A DNA stretch of 64,000 nt from Paraburkholderia sp. IMGN_8 (GTDB lineage Bacteria; Pseudomonadota; Gammaproteobacteria; Burkholderiales; Burkholderiaceae), in contig NZ_CP150900.1 of assembly GCF_038050405.1 (NCBI RefSeq), forward strand, positions 1 to 64,000, read 5' to 3'. The translations under genes were made by a program, and so were the position numbers. Positions 7,986 through 17,381 of the stretch are shown piece by piece (within the stretch, counting starts at the first letter, position 1; every line of letters begins with the position of its first letter). The notes beneath the pieces were generated by a model. It was not told the DNA's origin. It ran no database searches and saw only the letters and a program-made list of their open reading frames with translations.

Positions 7986-8876
7986 TCAGATATTGCCATC
8001 GGCTGGCCAGCCTTCCTGCGAACCGCGCGTGATGACCTGGTCGCGCTCGAGCACGTCGCCTGCCGCAAATGGCGGCTCGGCGGCCAGCTTTGCCAGCAGC
8101 GGCGCGAAATCGGTTTGCGCGACGCCGAACAATTGCGCGAAGTCGTCGATCACGAAATAGGTTTTCTGGAACGTGTCGATGCGGTGACGGGTACGCATCA
8201 CGCGTTCGAGGTCGAAGCCGAGCCGGTTCGGCGCCGCGCTTTGCTGGCTGTAGAGTGTTTCGCCTTTGCTGGATACGATCCCCGCGCCGTAGATCTTGAC
8301 GCCGTTCGGACTCGCTGCGTCGCGGATCAGGCCGAATTCGACTGTGTACCAATAGAGCCGGGCGAGTAGCGGCAACGCGCCGGCATCATTTGCGGCGAGC
8401 GCGGCGCGGCCGTACGCGTGCATGTAGTCCGCGAACACCGGATCGATCAGCAGCGGCACGTGGCCGAACAGATCGTGAAAGCAGTCGGGTTCTTGCAGAT
8501 AATCGAGCTGGTCCGGACGGCGCATCCACCATGTCACGGGAAAGCGGCGGTTGGCCAGATGCTCGAAGAACACCTGATCGGGCACGAGGCCGGGCACGGC
8601 GACGATTTGCCAGCCGGTCGCGGGTGTGAGCTTTGTGTTGATTTCGTCGAACGAGGGCACGCGGTCAGCCGGCATGCCGATGCATTCGACGCCCGCCAGA
8701 AACTCGTCGCACACACGGCCTTTGAGTAGCGCGGTTTGACGCGCGTAAAGTTGTTGCCACACCGCGTGATCGATCGCGCCGTAACGATCGGTCGGCTGGT
8801 CGATGGTGAAATCGGCGCGGGTTTCGAGGCCGGCGTCGAATTGCTCTTTCAGTTTGGCGGTGTTCGCTGTGGACAT
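7986..8876 (-). CDS. phhA: Phenylalanine 4-monooxygenase
   Basis: 296 residues from the ATG at 8876 ('MSTANTAKLKEQF'); the frame extends further upstream without a better start. It converts L-Phe to L-Tyr using O2 and tetrahydropterin, with a mononuclear Fe(II). The Fe ligands are visible: two His in 'PDCFHDLFGHVPLL' and the Glu in 'YWYTVEFGLI'. The bacterial form lacks the N-terminal ACT regulatory domain, as here. It is followed by phhB and divergent from an Lrp/AsnC regulator across about 130 bases, a likely regulatory arrangement for Phe/Tyr catabolism. Confidence 0.97.
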   Translation of the reverse strand: MSTANTAKLKEQFDAGLETRADFTIDQPTDRYGAIDHAVWQQLYARQTALLKGRVCDEFLAGVECIGMPADRVPSFDEINTKLTPATGWQIVAVPGLVPDQVFFEHLANRRFPVTWWMRRPDQLDYLQEPDCFHDLFGHVPLLIDPVFADYMHAYGRAALAANDAGALPLLARLYWYTVEFGLIRDAASPNGVKIYGAGIVSSKGETLYSQQSAAPNRLGFDLERVMRTRHRIDTFQKTYFVIDDFAQLFGVAQTDFAPLLAKLAAEPPFAAGDVLERDQVITRGSQEGWPADGNI

Positions 8877-9023
8877 GGTGCTGCGCTCTACGGTGACTGC
8901 GAGGTTGAATCGGTGATGCAAGTGTAGAGCGGAGCATGCGCGGAAAGGGCGCAATCATGGCGTTTATCTAGGTGTGTATGCAATAATCTCGCATAAAGTC
9001 ACGATTTAATGCGGATATCAATC

Positions 9024-9515
9024 ATGTTGGAACTGGATCACTTCGATCTCGCGCTGCTGGACGTGCTGCAGCGCTTTGGCCGTGCCACGCATCAACAATT
9101 GGCCGAGCAGGTGCCGCTGTCGCCGTCGCAGATCGGACGGCGCTTGCAGCGGCTGGAGCAGGTGGGCGTGGTGGATGGTTATCGCGTCGTGCTGCGTCCG
9201 GAGAAGCTCGGGCTCGGCGTGACGGCTTTTACGAGCCTGAAGTTGAAGCACCACGGCGATTCGATCATCGAACAATTCCAGCAACAGATCGACGTACTGC
9301 CCGAAGTGCTCGAATGTCACGCGGTGGTTGGCGACGCCGATTATCTGCTGCGCATTGTTGCGCCGGATCTCAATGCGCTGTCGACGTTCGTGATGAAGAA
9401 GCTGATGCGCGTGCCGGGTGTCGATAGCGTGCGCTCGAATATTGTTCTGACTACATTCAAGCGCAACGGACCCCTGCCGCTTGGCCATCTATCGCCGGGC
9501 GCGACCGCCGCTTGA
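9024..9515 (+). CDS. Lrp/AsnC-family transcriptional regulator, divergent from phhA
   Basis: 163 residues from the ATG at 9024; an in-frame ATG at 9009 would add five residues and neither has a strong ribosome-binding site. The N-terminal helix-turn-helix reads 'ATHQQLAEQVPLSPSQIGRR' and the C-terminal RAM/ACT-like ligand domain includes 'VLECHAVVGDADYLLRIVAP'. Lrp/AsnC proteins are octameric regulators responding to amino acids. Its position opposite phhAB suggests that it senses Phe or Tyr and controls that operon (inference from position). Confidence 0.93.
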   Translation: MLELDHFDLALLDVLQRFGRATHQQLAEQVPLSPSQIGRRLQRLEQVGVVDGYRVVLRPEKLGLGVTAFTSLKLKHHGDSIIEQFQQQIDVLPEVLECHAVVGDADYLLRIVAPDLNALSTFVMKKLMRVPGVDSVRSNIVLTTFKRNGPLPLGHLSPGATAA

Positions 9516-9588
9516 TGCGGCGCCTTTTGCCGCAGGTTTCACCGCAGGCTTTATCGCAACCCGCGGCGGTGAAGATGGCGGTGAAGAC

Positions 9589-10125
9589 TTAGGCCGCTTG
9601 TGTAGGCTCGCTGTCCGCGTTGAGCAAATCGACGTACGCCACCGCGACCAGATCCGATTCCGGCACACCGAGGCGCGCGAACATGGCATGCGCCTCGGCA
9701 TGGCCACCTTCTTCGTCGTCATCCGGTGCGAGCACGACTTCGAGTTCGATGAAGTCGCCGAGGCCATCCACGCGGTCCAGATGAATCCGCGTACGTCCGG
9801 TTAGATACACGTGGCGCTCCTTCGTCACGATGCCGCGCGTGGTCAACGCGGTGGCGAGCAGCGAGTGCATCGCTTCGGCGTTGGTCACGGGGCTGCGCGT
9901 GTAGTACGACGCCTTCGGGCCGTCGCGGTCGTCGCGCTGATAGAAGATCAATTCGGCCGGCGTGCCGTCGTCGAATTGGCGCAGCTTCAGGCGGCCGCGC
10001 GGCACGTCGTAGAAGAAGTCCTGCTGGCGGAAGATCAGCGGCGCGTCCGGCGCAAGCTGCGCGGCGCGTTCACGCAGTTGCTCGAAATGCTGGGCGCGGG
10101 CTTTGATTTCAATATTGCGTGCCAT
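9589..10125 (-). CDS. CYTH-domain protein (class IV adenylate cyclase / ThTPase fold)
   Basis: 178 residues. The N-terminal 'NIEIKAR' is the ExExK-like signature of the CYTH triphosphate tunnel fold. Alternating charged strands follow ('GRLKLRQF', 'AELIFYQRDD', 'YLTGRTRIHLDRVDGLGDFIELE' here shortened to its ends), which line the tunnel with Arg, Lys and Glu and bind metal-triphosphates. Members include CyaB-type adenylate cyclases, thiamine triphosphatases and inorganic triphosphatases, so the reaction cannot be fixed from sequence alone. It is a single gene on the minus strand, convergent with the Lrp gene. Confidence 0.9.
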   Translation of the reverse strand: MARNIEIKARAQHFEQLRERAAQLAPDAPLIFRQQDFFYDVPRGRLKLRQFDDGTPAELIFYQRDDRDGPKASYYTRSPVTNAEAMHSLLATALTTRGIVTKERHVYLTGRTRIHLDRVDGLGDFIELEVVLAPDDDEEGGHAEAHAMFARLGVPESDLVAVAYVDLLNADSEPTQAA

Positions 10126-10395
10126 GTCAGGCTCCTGTCGAAGGATGGAGTGGTCGGCGGCTTCCGTTGTTGCGAGGCGAAGCTGCCGCGAAGGACAAAG
10201 TCAAACGGAACCAAAACGCTCCGGGGCCGGCGCGTGAGCGCAAACCCTCAATCTAACAAAAAGCGCGTGACGGTGTGGTTTCAGGCGAGGGCGCCCGGCT
10301 AGCGGGGACTCTCGACTGTTGCCCGTGCGAGGCCGCACGAGGCGGCACGGTTTGACGCTGTCATGAGAGCGGCTCATATCGCGCTCACGCCGCTT

Positions 10396-11295
10396 CTAGG
10401 TTGCCCACTGCTGCTCGATCAGCTTCAACGCCGCCGCAATCGCCGGTTCGTCCTTGCGTTCGGCGAGCGTGATAAAGCTGAGCTGGGTCGGCACGGTGAC
10501 GCCTTCGACGATGGTCAACGCGTGCGCATGCGCTTCGGCGATTGCGGTAGCGTCGCGCGCGAGCGTGAGACCGACGCCTGATTTGACCAGATCGAGCATC
10601 GACGGCTCCTGATCCACTTCCGCCACCTTAACCGGTTTTACGCCTGCCTCGGCAAAGAGCCGCGACAACAATCTATTGTGCGCGGAGGCCGGCGGCGTCC
10701 AGATCCACGGCAGCGCAGCGAGTGAGCGCCAGTCGCGCGCGCCTTTCACGCGATCTTTCCAGCCGGCCGGCGCCAGCACACGGTACTGGAAGTGCGTGAG
10801 GGTGACGGCGTGGAACGCGGCGCCGTCACGCGTATCGTCGTCGGCCGGCTGGCCGATGTAGTAGCCGACGTCCAGCTCGCCCGCGCGAACCTGTTCCAGC
10901 ACCCAGCCCGACATGCCGTGGCGCAAGGCTGTTTCGATGTGCGGCCAGGTTTCCACCAGCTGCTTGAGAAAGCCGCCGAGGCGTAGAAAGGTCGGATCGA
11001 GAATCGTGCCGATGCGCAATCGTCCGCGTACTTCATGACGCAGCGAGGCCGCCGCGCGCTGCACGTCGCTGGCCGCGCCGAGCGCGCGTTCGGCGTGCGG
11101 CAGCAGCGCTTGACCGTCGCGGGTCAGCGAAAGCCCGTGCGAGGTTCGGGTGAATAGCGTCACGCCGAGCGTCTCCTGCAAATGCTTGATTTGCAGGCTC
11201 ACGGCCGGTTGGGTCAAATGAAGTTGCACCGCAGCACGCGTAAGGTTGCCCTCGCGTGCGACGGTGACGAATGCCCGGAGCAGAATCAGATCCAT
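10396..11295 (-). CDS. LysR-family transcriptional regulator, divergent from mmsA
   Basis: 299 residues. The N-terminal winged helix '[20 protein letters not shown]' is typical of LysR proteins, followed by a two-lobe effector domain from about residue 90. It is divergent from mmsA over about 130 bases, the usual LysR arrangement, so mmsA is the likely target; the inducer could be an intermediate of valine, thymine or inositol breakdown (inference). Confidence 0.94.
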   Translation of the reverse strand: MDLILLRAFVTVAREGNLTRAAVQLHLTQPAVSLQIKHLQETLGVTLFTRTSHGLSLTRDGQALLPHAERALGAASDVQRAAASLRHEVRGRLRIGTILDPTFLRLGGFLKQLVETWPHIETALRHGMSGWVLEQVRAGELDVGYYIGQPADDDTRDGAAFHAVTLTHFQYRVLAPAGWKDRVKGARDWRSLAALPWIWTPPASAHNRLLSRLFAEAGVKPVKVAEVDQEPSMLDLVKSGVGLTLARDATAIAEAHAHALTIVEGVTVPTQLSFITLAERKDEPAIAAALKLIEQQWAT

Positions 11296-11426
11296 ATCCT
11301 GATATTAGCGCGGCTTATAGCGCAGTTGAGCATTACTCATTGGATTTGTCGTCCCGAAGCGCCGTAATCTTTGGCTCATCGCGCTGTGTGCAGCGGGACA
11401 ACGATTTCACAGGAAGAGGACAAAAA

Positions 11427-12965
11427 ATGAGCGAGACATATCAGGACGAGACACTTCGGAGCGCGACAAGCGCACGCGCGCTGACCCATTTCATCAACGG
11501 CAAGACTATCGACGGTACCAGCGGGCGCTTCGGCGACGTCTTCAATCCGGCGGTTGGCAACGTGAGCGCGCGTGTACCGTTGGCGAGCGTTGCAGAAGTG
11601 GATGCAGCCGTCGCTGCCGCCAAGGCCGCCTTTCCCGCCTGGAGCGAAATGGCGCCGATCAAGCGAGCGCGCGTGCTGTTCAAGTTCAAGGAATTGCTCG
11701 ACCGCCACCACGATGAACTTGCGGAACTGATTACGCACGAACACGGCAAGGTGTTTTCGGATGCGAAGGGCGAAGTGATGCGCGGCATCGAGATTGTCGA
11801 GTTCGCGTGCGGCATTCCGAATCTGCTGAAGACTGACTTTACCGACCAGATTGGCGGCGGCATCGACAACTGGAACTTGCGTCAGCCGCTCGGCGTGGTT
11901 GCCGGCATTACGCCGTTCAACTTCCCGATGATGGTGCCGTGCTGGATGTTCCCGGTCGCGCTCGCCTGCGGCAACACGTTCGTGCTGAAGCCGTCTGAGC
12001 GCGATCCGTCGGCATCGAACCGCCTGGCTGAATTGTTTAAAGAGGCCGGTTTGCCGGATGGCGTGTTCAACGTCGTACATGGCGACAAGGTTGCGGTCGA
12101 TGCATTGCTTGCGCATCCGGACGTGAGCGCATTGTCGTTTGTCGGTTCTACGCCGATTGCCGAGTACATCTACACCGAAGGCACGAAGCGCGGTAAGCGC
12201 GTGCAGGCTTTGGGTGGCGCGAAGAATCACCTGGTGGTGATGCCGGATGCGGATCTCGACCAGGCTGTCGATGCGTTGATCGGCGCTGCGTATGGTTCAG
12301 CTGGTGAGCGCTGCATGGCGATTTCCGTGGCCGTTGCGGTTGGCCATATTGCTGATGAGTTGATCGAGCGTCTGACACCGCGGGTGAAGAGCCTGAAGAT
12401 TCTCAACGGTATGGAATCGGAAGCCGAGATGGGACCGTTGGTGACTGCTGCGCATCGGGAGAAGGTTGCCGGCTATATCGATGCCGGGGTTGCGGCTGGC
12501 GCGAAGCTGGTTGTCGATGGACGTGGGCATCAGGTGGCGGGGCATGAGAAGGGTTTCTTTCTTGGCGGCACCTTGTTCGATGATGTTTCCACTGACATGA
12601 AGATTTATCGTGAGGAAATTTTCGGACCGGTGCTGTGTGTTGTGCGGGTGCCCGATTTTGCTTCTGCTGTGGAGCTCATTAACGCCAATGAGTTTGCTAA
12701 TGGAGTTTCCTTGTTTACCTCCGATGGCGGTATTGCTCGGGCCTTCTCCCGGCAGATTGAGATCGGGATGGTCGGGATTAATGTGCCTATTCCTGTGCCT
12801 ATGGCGTGGCATTCTTTTGGTGGATGGAAGAGGTCGCTGTTCGGGGACCATCATGCCTACGGGGAAGAGGGTGTTCGGTTTTATACGAGGTATAAGAGCA
12901 TCATGCAAAGGTGGCCCGATAGTATCGGGAAGGGGGCTGAGTTCACTATGCCTGTAGCTAAGTAA
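11427..12965 (+). CDS. mmsA: CoA-acylating methylmalonate-semialdehyde dehydrogenase
   Basis: 512 residues from the ATG at 11427, which is preceded by an AGGAAGAGGA ribosome-binding site; the frame runs further upstream without one. It oxidises (methyl)malonate semialdehyde with NAD+ and CoA to propionyl- or acetyl-CoA in valine and pyrimidine catabolism. '[17 protein letters not shown]' and the catalytic Cys in '[14 protein letters not shown]' are family features, as is '[17 protein letters not shown]'. The last 700 bases use many T-ending codons and AGG, unlike the first half and unlike neighbouring genes; the change grows towards the inverted-repeat element that follows. Confidence 0.95.
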   Translation: MSETYQDETLRSATSARALTHFINGKTIDGTSGRFGDVFNPAVGNVSARVPLASVAEVDAAVAAAKAAFPAWSEMAPIKRARVLFKFKELLDRHHDELAELITHEHGKVFSDAKGEVMRGIEIVEFACGIPNLLKTDFTDQIGGGIDNWNLRQPLGVVAGITPFNFPMMVPCWMFPVALACGNTFVLKPSERDPSASNRLAELFKEAGLPDGVFNVVHGDKVAVDALLAHPDVSALSFVGSTPIAEYIYTEGTKRGKRVQALGGAKNHLVVMPDADLDQAVDALIGAAYGSAGERCMAISVAVAVGHIADELIERLTPRVKSLKILNGMESEAEMGPLVTAAHREKVAGYIDAGVAAGAKLVVDGRGHQVAGHEKGFFLGGTLFDDVSTDMKIYREEIFGPVLCVVRVPDFASAVELINANEFANGVSLFTSDGGIARAFSRQIEIGMVGINVPIPVPMAWHSFGGWKRSLFGDHHAYGEEGVRFYTRYKSIMQRWPDSIGKGAEFTMPVAK

Positions 12966-12980
12966 TTTGGGTTTTTTGCC

Positions 12981-13703
12981 CGCGCGGCGCTTTTTTGGCT
13001 GTGTGCCTCGCGGCAGTGGCCTTTCTTTTGTTATTGGTTTATTAGCGTCGCCCCTGTGCGGGGCAGGCACTTACTTTCTTTGCCGCCGCAAAGAAAGTAA
13101 GCAAAGAAAGCGGCTTCACACCGCTAATTCTTAAGCGGGTCCCTTGGCTTGGAGGAGGTAGTGGAGCATCTGGAATCAGTGTTCTCGCGCACTCCGCGCT
13201 GGTGACAAGGCAATCATTCTTCCCGCCTCGCACTGCGTGCTCACCGGAACGGTCTGCAGGGGAAACCAGGGGCTTCGTTTGTGCGCGGTGGGGGCCATCG
13301 GCTGCACCTCGGCGAGGTGCCGAATGATTTACTGACTTTCGGTTTTGGAAGTGCCGCCAGCACGCTAGAAATGGCGGGTGGTTTGATGAAGTACCGCAGG
13401 GCACCGAACATGGCTGATGGTTTGATGAGGTACCGCTACGGCGCGCGAAGCGCCGCCGGAAGTATGACTGCCTTGTCACTGACGCAGAGTGCGCGAGAGC
13501 ACAGATTCCAGATGCTCCACTACCTCCTCCAAGCCTGGGGACCCGCTTAAGAATTAGCGGTGTGAAGCCGCTTTCTTTGCTTACTTTCTTTGCGGCGGCA
13601 AAGAAAGTAAGTGCCTGCCCCGCACAGGGGCGACGCTAATAAACCAATAACAAATCAAGGAAAGGCCAACGCCGTAGGCACACAGAGATAAAGAAGCGCC
13701 GCG
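12981..13703. repeat. Large inverted-repeat element between mmsA and the GMC gene
   Basis: Two near-identical arms of about 200-245 bases in opposite orientation enclose about 240 bases. The best-conserved part of the left arm is 13029-13190 and of the right arm 13480-13656, with only scattered mismatches. Each arm carries its own internal hairpin, CTTACTTTCTTTG/CAAAGAAAGTAAG (left about 13070-13101). Outer homology continues more weakly to 12981 and 13703. The whole can fold into a giant hairpin or cruciform. From memory, the GTCGCCCCTGTGCGGGGCAGG and TTTCTTTGCCGCCGCAAAGA motifs occur many times in Paraburkholderia genomes and give spurious protein annotations. No transposase is present. Confidence 0.9.
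13371..13448. repeat. Degenerate 39-bp tandem repeat at the centre of the inverted-repeat element
   Basis: The 27-base words at 13371-13397 and 13410-13436 differ at about four positions (shared core GGTTTGATGA-GTACCGC) and are offset by 39 bases, 13 codons. The repeat lies in the non-palindromic core between the arms. Confidence 0.7.
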
Positions 13704-13784
13704 AAGGCAAAGAACAGCAAGGAAAGCCAACGCCGCAGCCGCGACAACCACACGGCCGAGCAGGCAAAAAGCTTAGGAGACGAA

Positions 13785-15491
13785 ATGATGACCCCAACAA
13801 AAACCACCCGTCGCCTGGAAGGCGAATTCGACTACATCATAGTAGGCGCCGGCACGGCAGGCTGCGTGCTAGCCAATCGCCTGACCGAGGACCCGGAAAT
13901 AACAGTGCTCCTATTGGAAGCAGGCGGCAAGGACGACTACCACTGGATCCACGTGCCGGTAGGCTATCTCTACTGCATAGGCAACCCTCGCACGGACTGG
14001 CTCTACAAAACCCAACCAGAACCCGGCCTGAACGGCCGCTCCCTGTCATACCCGAGGGGCAGAGTATTAGGCGGCAGCTCATCCATAAACGGCATGATCT
14101 ACATGCGCGGCCAGCGCGAAGACTATGATGAATGGGCTCGCGTTACCAACGACTCCGCCTGGTCCTGGTCCTCAGTCCTCCCCATCTTCAAACGCAGCGA
14201 AGACCACCACGCAGGCGCATCCGAATCGCATGGAACAGGCGGCCCCTGGCGCGTCGAAAAACAACGCCTCAAATGGAAAATTCTCGAAGAATTTTCAAAA
14301 GCCGCGCAGCAAACCGGCATCCCCGCCACGGATGACTTTAATCGCGGTGACAACACCGGCGTCGGCTACTTCGACGTCAATCAGAAGCGCGGCATCCGCT
14401 GGAGTGCGTCGAAAGCGTTTCTGCGTCCCGCGCTCAGGCGTCCGAATCTCACGATCATCACCGGCGCATACACACAACGCGTCGTATTCGAAGGACGCCG
14501 CTGCACAGGCGTCGAATATCGCGGCGACAACACCGATTACCTCGCTAAGGCCCGCTGCGAAGTGATCCTCAGCTCCGGCGCGGTCAACTCGCCGCAATTG
14601 CTGGAACTGTCCGGCATCGGCAACGGCGCACGTCTGCAGAATCTGGGCATCGAGGTCGTCAAGGATCTGCGTGGCGTCGGCGAAAATCTGCAGGACCATT
14701 TGCAACTGCGTATGGCCTACAAGGTCGATGGCGTGCGCACGCTCAATACCGCGTCCGCACACTGGTGGGGCAAGTTGATGATCGGCGTGCAGTACGCGCT
14801 CTTCCAAAGCGGGCCAATGTCGATGTCGCCCTCGCAACTCGGCGCGTTCGCCAAATCCGATCCGGATGATCGAGCGCTCACGCGTCCCGACCTCGAATAC
14901 CACGTGCAGCCGCTCTCGCTCGATCGCTTCGGCGAACCGCTGCATCGCTTCAATGCCTTCACCGCGTCGGTTTGCCAGTTGCGACCAACCTCGCGCGGCA
15001 GTATTCACATTGAATCGACCGATCCTTCGGCGCCGCCGTTGATCGTACCGAACTATCTGTCCACTGATTACGACCGGCATGTTGCCGCCAACGCGCTGCG
15101 TCTCACGCGCCGTATCGCTGCTGCGCCTGCTCTCGCGCGTTATCGGCCGCAAGAAATCCTGCCTGGTATCCAGTATCAGACGGAGGAAGAGCTTCAGCAG
15201 GCCGCCGGCGCGGTCGGGACGACCATCTTTCATCCGGTCGGCACCTGCCGCATGGGTACGAGCGACGATCTGGGCGCCGTGGTCGATACCCGCTTACGAG
15301 TAGTCGGTGTTGACGGGTTGCGCGTTGTCGACGCATCAGTCATGCCGACCATCACCTCGGGCAACACCAACTCGCCGACCCTGATGATCGCCGAGCGCGC
15401 CAGCGACATGATCCGCGAGGATCGCCGCGCGCGCGTGGCCGGCAGTGTCGCACCGCAAACGAGCGGCTCGCCTTCGATGTCAGCCGTGTAA
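13785..15491 (+). CDS. GMC-family FAD oxidoreductase (choline/alcohol dehydrogenase-like)
   Basis: 568 residues. The N-terminal FAD site is 'DYIIVGAGTAGCVLANRL', GMC signature 1 is around 'GGSSSINGMIYMRGQREDYD', signature 2 is 'SSGAVNSPQLLELSGIG', and the C-terminus has the catalytic His in 'IFHPVGTCRMG' and 'GNTNSPTLMIAERAS'. The family oxidises primary alcohols and passes electrons to quinones or O2. The start at 13785 has AGGAGA upstream. The first 180 codons contain ATA, CTA, TTA and AGA codons and few T-ending ones, unlike the rest of the gene. It lies downstream of mmsA and upstream of a LIV-type transporter in the same direction, so it may act on an imported compound, but the substrate is unknown. 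Confidence 0.92.
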   Translation: MMTPTKTTRRLEGEFDYIIVGAGTAGCVLANRLTEDPEITVLLLEAGGKDDYHWIHVPVGYLYCIGNPRTDWLYKTQPEPGLNGRSLSYPRGRVLGGSSSINGMIYMRGQREDYDEWARVTNDSAWSWSSVLPIFKRSEDHHAGASESHGTGGPWRVEKQRLKWKILEEFSKAAQQTGIPATDDFNRGDNTGVGYFDVNQKRGIRWSASKAFLRPALRRPNLTIITGAYTQRVVFEGRRCTGVEYRGDNTDYLAKARCEVILSSGAVNSPQLLELSGIGNGARLQNLGIEVVKDLRGVGENLQDHLQLRMAYKVDGVRTLNTASAHWWGKLMIGVQYALFQSGPMSMSPSQLGAFAKSDPDDRALTRPDLEYHVQPLSLDRFGEPLHRFNAFTASVCQLRPTSRGSIHIESTDPSAPPLIVPNYLSTDYDRHVAANALRLTRRIAAAPALARYRPQEILPGIQYQTEEELQQAAGAVGTTIFHPVGTCRMGTSDDLGAVVDTRLRVVGVDGLRVVDASVMPTITSGNTNSPTLMIAERASDMIREDRRARVAGSVAPQTSGSPSMSAV

Positions 15492-15793
15492 CAACCAGCA
15501 AGATATCCCTGGCGAAAGCGAGCAGGACAGCCCGGCGCCGAGGCCGTCTCAGGCCCCGGCCGCTCTTTGCGCGCGCATAAAGCGGGCGTCCTCCACTAAG
15601 TGCAAATCCCAATGAATGCGCTGCATCATTGGCGCGACAATGGCATCCATGCTGCGTGTGGCGCCATGGATTACCGTCCGGATTGGTGCAGCACGCCAAC
15701 GAGCGCGCACGGGGTTGCCGCCGTCATCAAACGTCGCGCAGCGGTTCGCGCGGAAGATCGTAGTGCTTCGCCTTACTCCGTATGGAAGGGAAC

Positions 15794-16573
15794 ATGATTC
15801 TCGGCGATACGATTCTCGAAACGCGCGGCCTCACCCGCGAGTTCAAAGGCTTCATCGCCGTGAACGGGGTGAACCTGCGCGTGCGCCGTGGCTCGATCCA
15901 TGCGCTGATCGGCCCGAATGGGGCAGGCAAGACCACCTGCTTCAATCTGCTCACCAAATTCCTCGAACCGACGGCGGGTCAGATCGTCTTTAATGGCATC
16001 GATATCACCGGGGAACGGCCGGCGCAGATTGCGCGGCGCGGCATCATCCGTTCGTTTCAGATTTCTGCTGTATTTCCACATCTGACAGCATTGCAGAATG
16101 TGCGCATCGGTTTGCAGCGCGTGCTCGGCACCGCATTTCATTTCTGGAAGAGCGAACGCACGCTGCGCCAACTCGACGACCGCGCCATGGACTTGCTCAC
16201 GCAGGTCGGATTGACCGATTTCGCCGACGTGCTGACAGTAGAACTGTCCTACGGACGCAAGCGGGCGCTGGAAATCGCCACCACGCTCGCGATGGAGCCG
16301 GAATTGATGCTGCTCGACGAGCCGACGCAAGGCATGGGCCATGAAGACGTCGATCGCGTCACGGCGCTGATCAAAAAAGTATCGAGCGGCCGCACGATTC
16401 TGATGGTCGAGCACAACATGAACGTGATCGCCGGCATTTCCGACACGATCACCGTGCTGCAACGGGGCGAAGTGCTCGCCGAAGGCACCTACGCCGAAGT
16501 GTCGAAGAATCCGCTCGTCATGCAAGCCTATATGGGCAGCGCCGACGCGGCGCTCGCCGGAGCCCACGCATGA
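15794..16573 (+). CDS. livG: LIV-type ABC transporter ATPase (LivG class), cluster 1
   Basis: 259 residues from the ATG at 15794, which has GAAGGGA just upstream; an in-frame ATG at 15782 would add four residues. Walker A is 'GPNGAGKTTCFNLL', the signature region 'VELSYGRKRALEIATTL' replaces the usual LSGGQ with LSYGRK, as common in this class, and Walker B is 'ELMLLDEPTQGMG'. It energises a high-affinity amino-acid-type importer with the LivF, LivH, LivM and binding-protein genes downstream. A gap of about 300 bases after the GMC gene holds no other gene that I can see. It overlaps livF by four bases. Confidence 0.93.
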   Translation: MILGDTILETRGLTREFKGFIAVNGVNLRVRRGSIHALIGPNGAGKTTCFNLLTKFLEPTAGQIVFNGIDITGERPAQIARRGIIRSFQISAVFPHLTALQNVRIGLQRVLGTAFHFWKSERTLRQLDDRAMDLLTQVGLTDFADVLTVELSYGRKRALEIATTLAMEPELMLLDEPTQGMGHEDVDRVTALIKKVSSGRTILMVEHNMNVIAGISDTITVLQRGEVLAEGTYAEVSKNPLVMQAYMGSADAALAGAHA

Positions 16574-17328
16574 ATACGATTGCCGAGCGCGAAAGCCTCG
16601 AAGTGAGCGGCACGGCCGACGGGGCCCCCGCGCTGGAAATCGCTGGTTTGCAGGCGTGGTACGGCGAATCCCATATCTTGCACGGCGTCGATCTGACGGT
16701 GAACCGTGGCGAGGTCGTCACGCTGCTCGGCCGCAACGGCGCGGGCCGCACCACGACACTGCGCGCGATCATGGGGCTCACCGGCCGGCGCACCGGCTCG
16801 ATCCGCATCGGCGGACGTGAAACCATCAACCTGCCCACGCATCGCATCGCGCATTGCGGCATCGGCTATTGCCCGGAAGAACGCGGCATTTTTTCGAGCC
16901 TGTCGTGTGAAGAAAACCTGCTGTTGCCGCCGCCCGTCGGCGACACGGCGCACATGATGTCGCTCGAAGAAATCTATGCGATGTTTCCGAACCTGCACGA
17001 ACGCCGCATGAGCCAGGGCACGCGTCTGTCGGGCGGCGAGCAACAGATGCTGGCGGTCGCACGCATTTTGCGCACCGGCGCGAGCTTGCTGCTCCTCGAC
17101 GAAATATCCGAAGGCCTTGCGCCCGTCATCGTGCAAGCGCTCGCGCGCATGATCATCACGCTCAAGGCGCGCGGCTACACGGTCGTGATGGTCGAACAGA
17201 ATTTCCGCTTTGCCGCGCCGCTCGCCGATCGCTTCTACGTGATGGAGCACGGCGGCATCGTTGAACACTTCGAGGCGAGTGAACTCGAAAGCAAGATGCC
17301 GGTACTGCACGATCTACTGGGCGTATAA
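16570..17328 (+). CDS. livF: LIV-type ABC transporter ATPase (LivF class) with Arg in Walker A, cluster 1
   Basis: 252 residues. The start overlaps the livG stop (ATGA), so translation is likely coupled. The Walker A motif reads 'GRNGAGRTTTL': the lysine that binds the ATP phosphates is Arg at position 60 (codon CGC at 16747-16749). The signature 'LSGGEQQMLAVARIL' is intact and Walker B is 'LLLLDEISEGLAP', with the catalytic Glu kept but the usual Pro replaced. The partner LivG has a normal Walker A, so the transporter may have one canonical and one modified nucleotide site. The second LivF in this window (26921-27688) is canonical. Confidence 0.93.
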   Translation: MNTIAERESLEVSGTADGAPALEIAGLQAWYGESHILHGVDLTVNRGEVVTLLGRNGAGRTTTLRAIMGLTGRRTGSIRIGGRETINLPTHRIAHCGIGYCPEERGIFSSLSCEENLLLPPPVGDTAHMMSLEEIYAMFPNLHERRMSQGTRLSGGEQQMLAVARILRTGASLLLLDEISEGLAPVIVQALARMIITLKARGYTVVMVEQNFRFAAPLADRFYVMEHGGIVEHFEASELESKMPVLHDLLGV

Positions 17329-17381
17329 AAAAGCGCCCGATTGCCTCTGATAACCACAAGCCAGGAAACCAGGAGACAGGA

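Noticed and set aside
13042..13550. ORFs inside the inverted-repeat element on both strands
   Set aside because: They run through the hairpin arms and match only the repeat itself; such frames are commonly mis-annotated as proteins.
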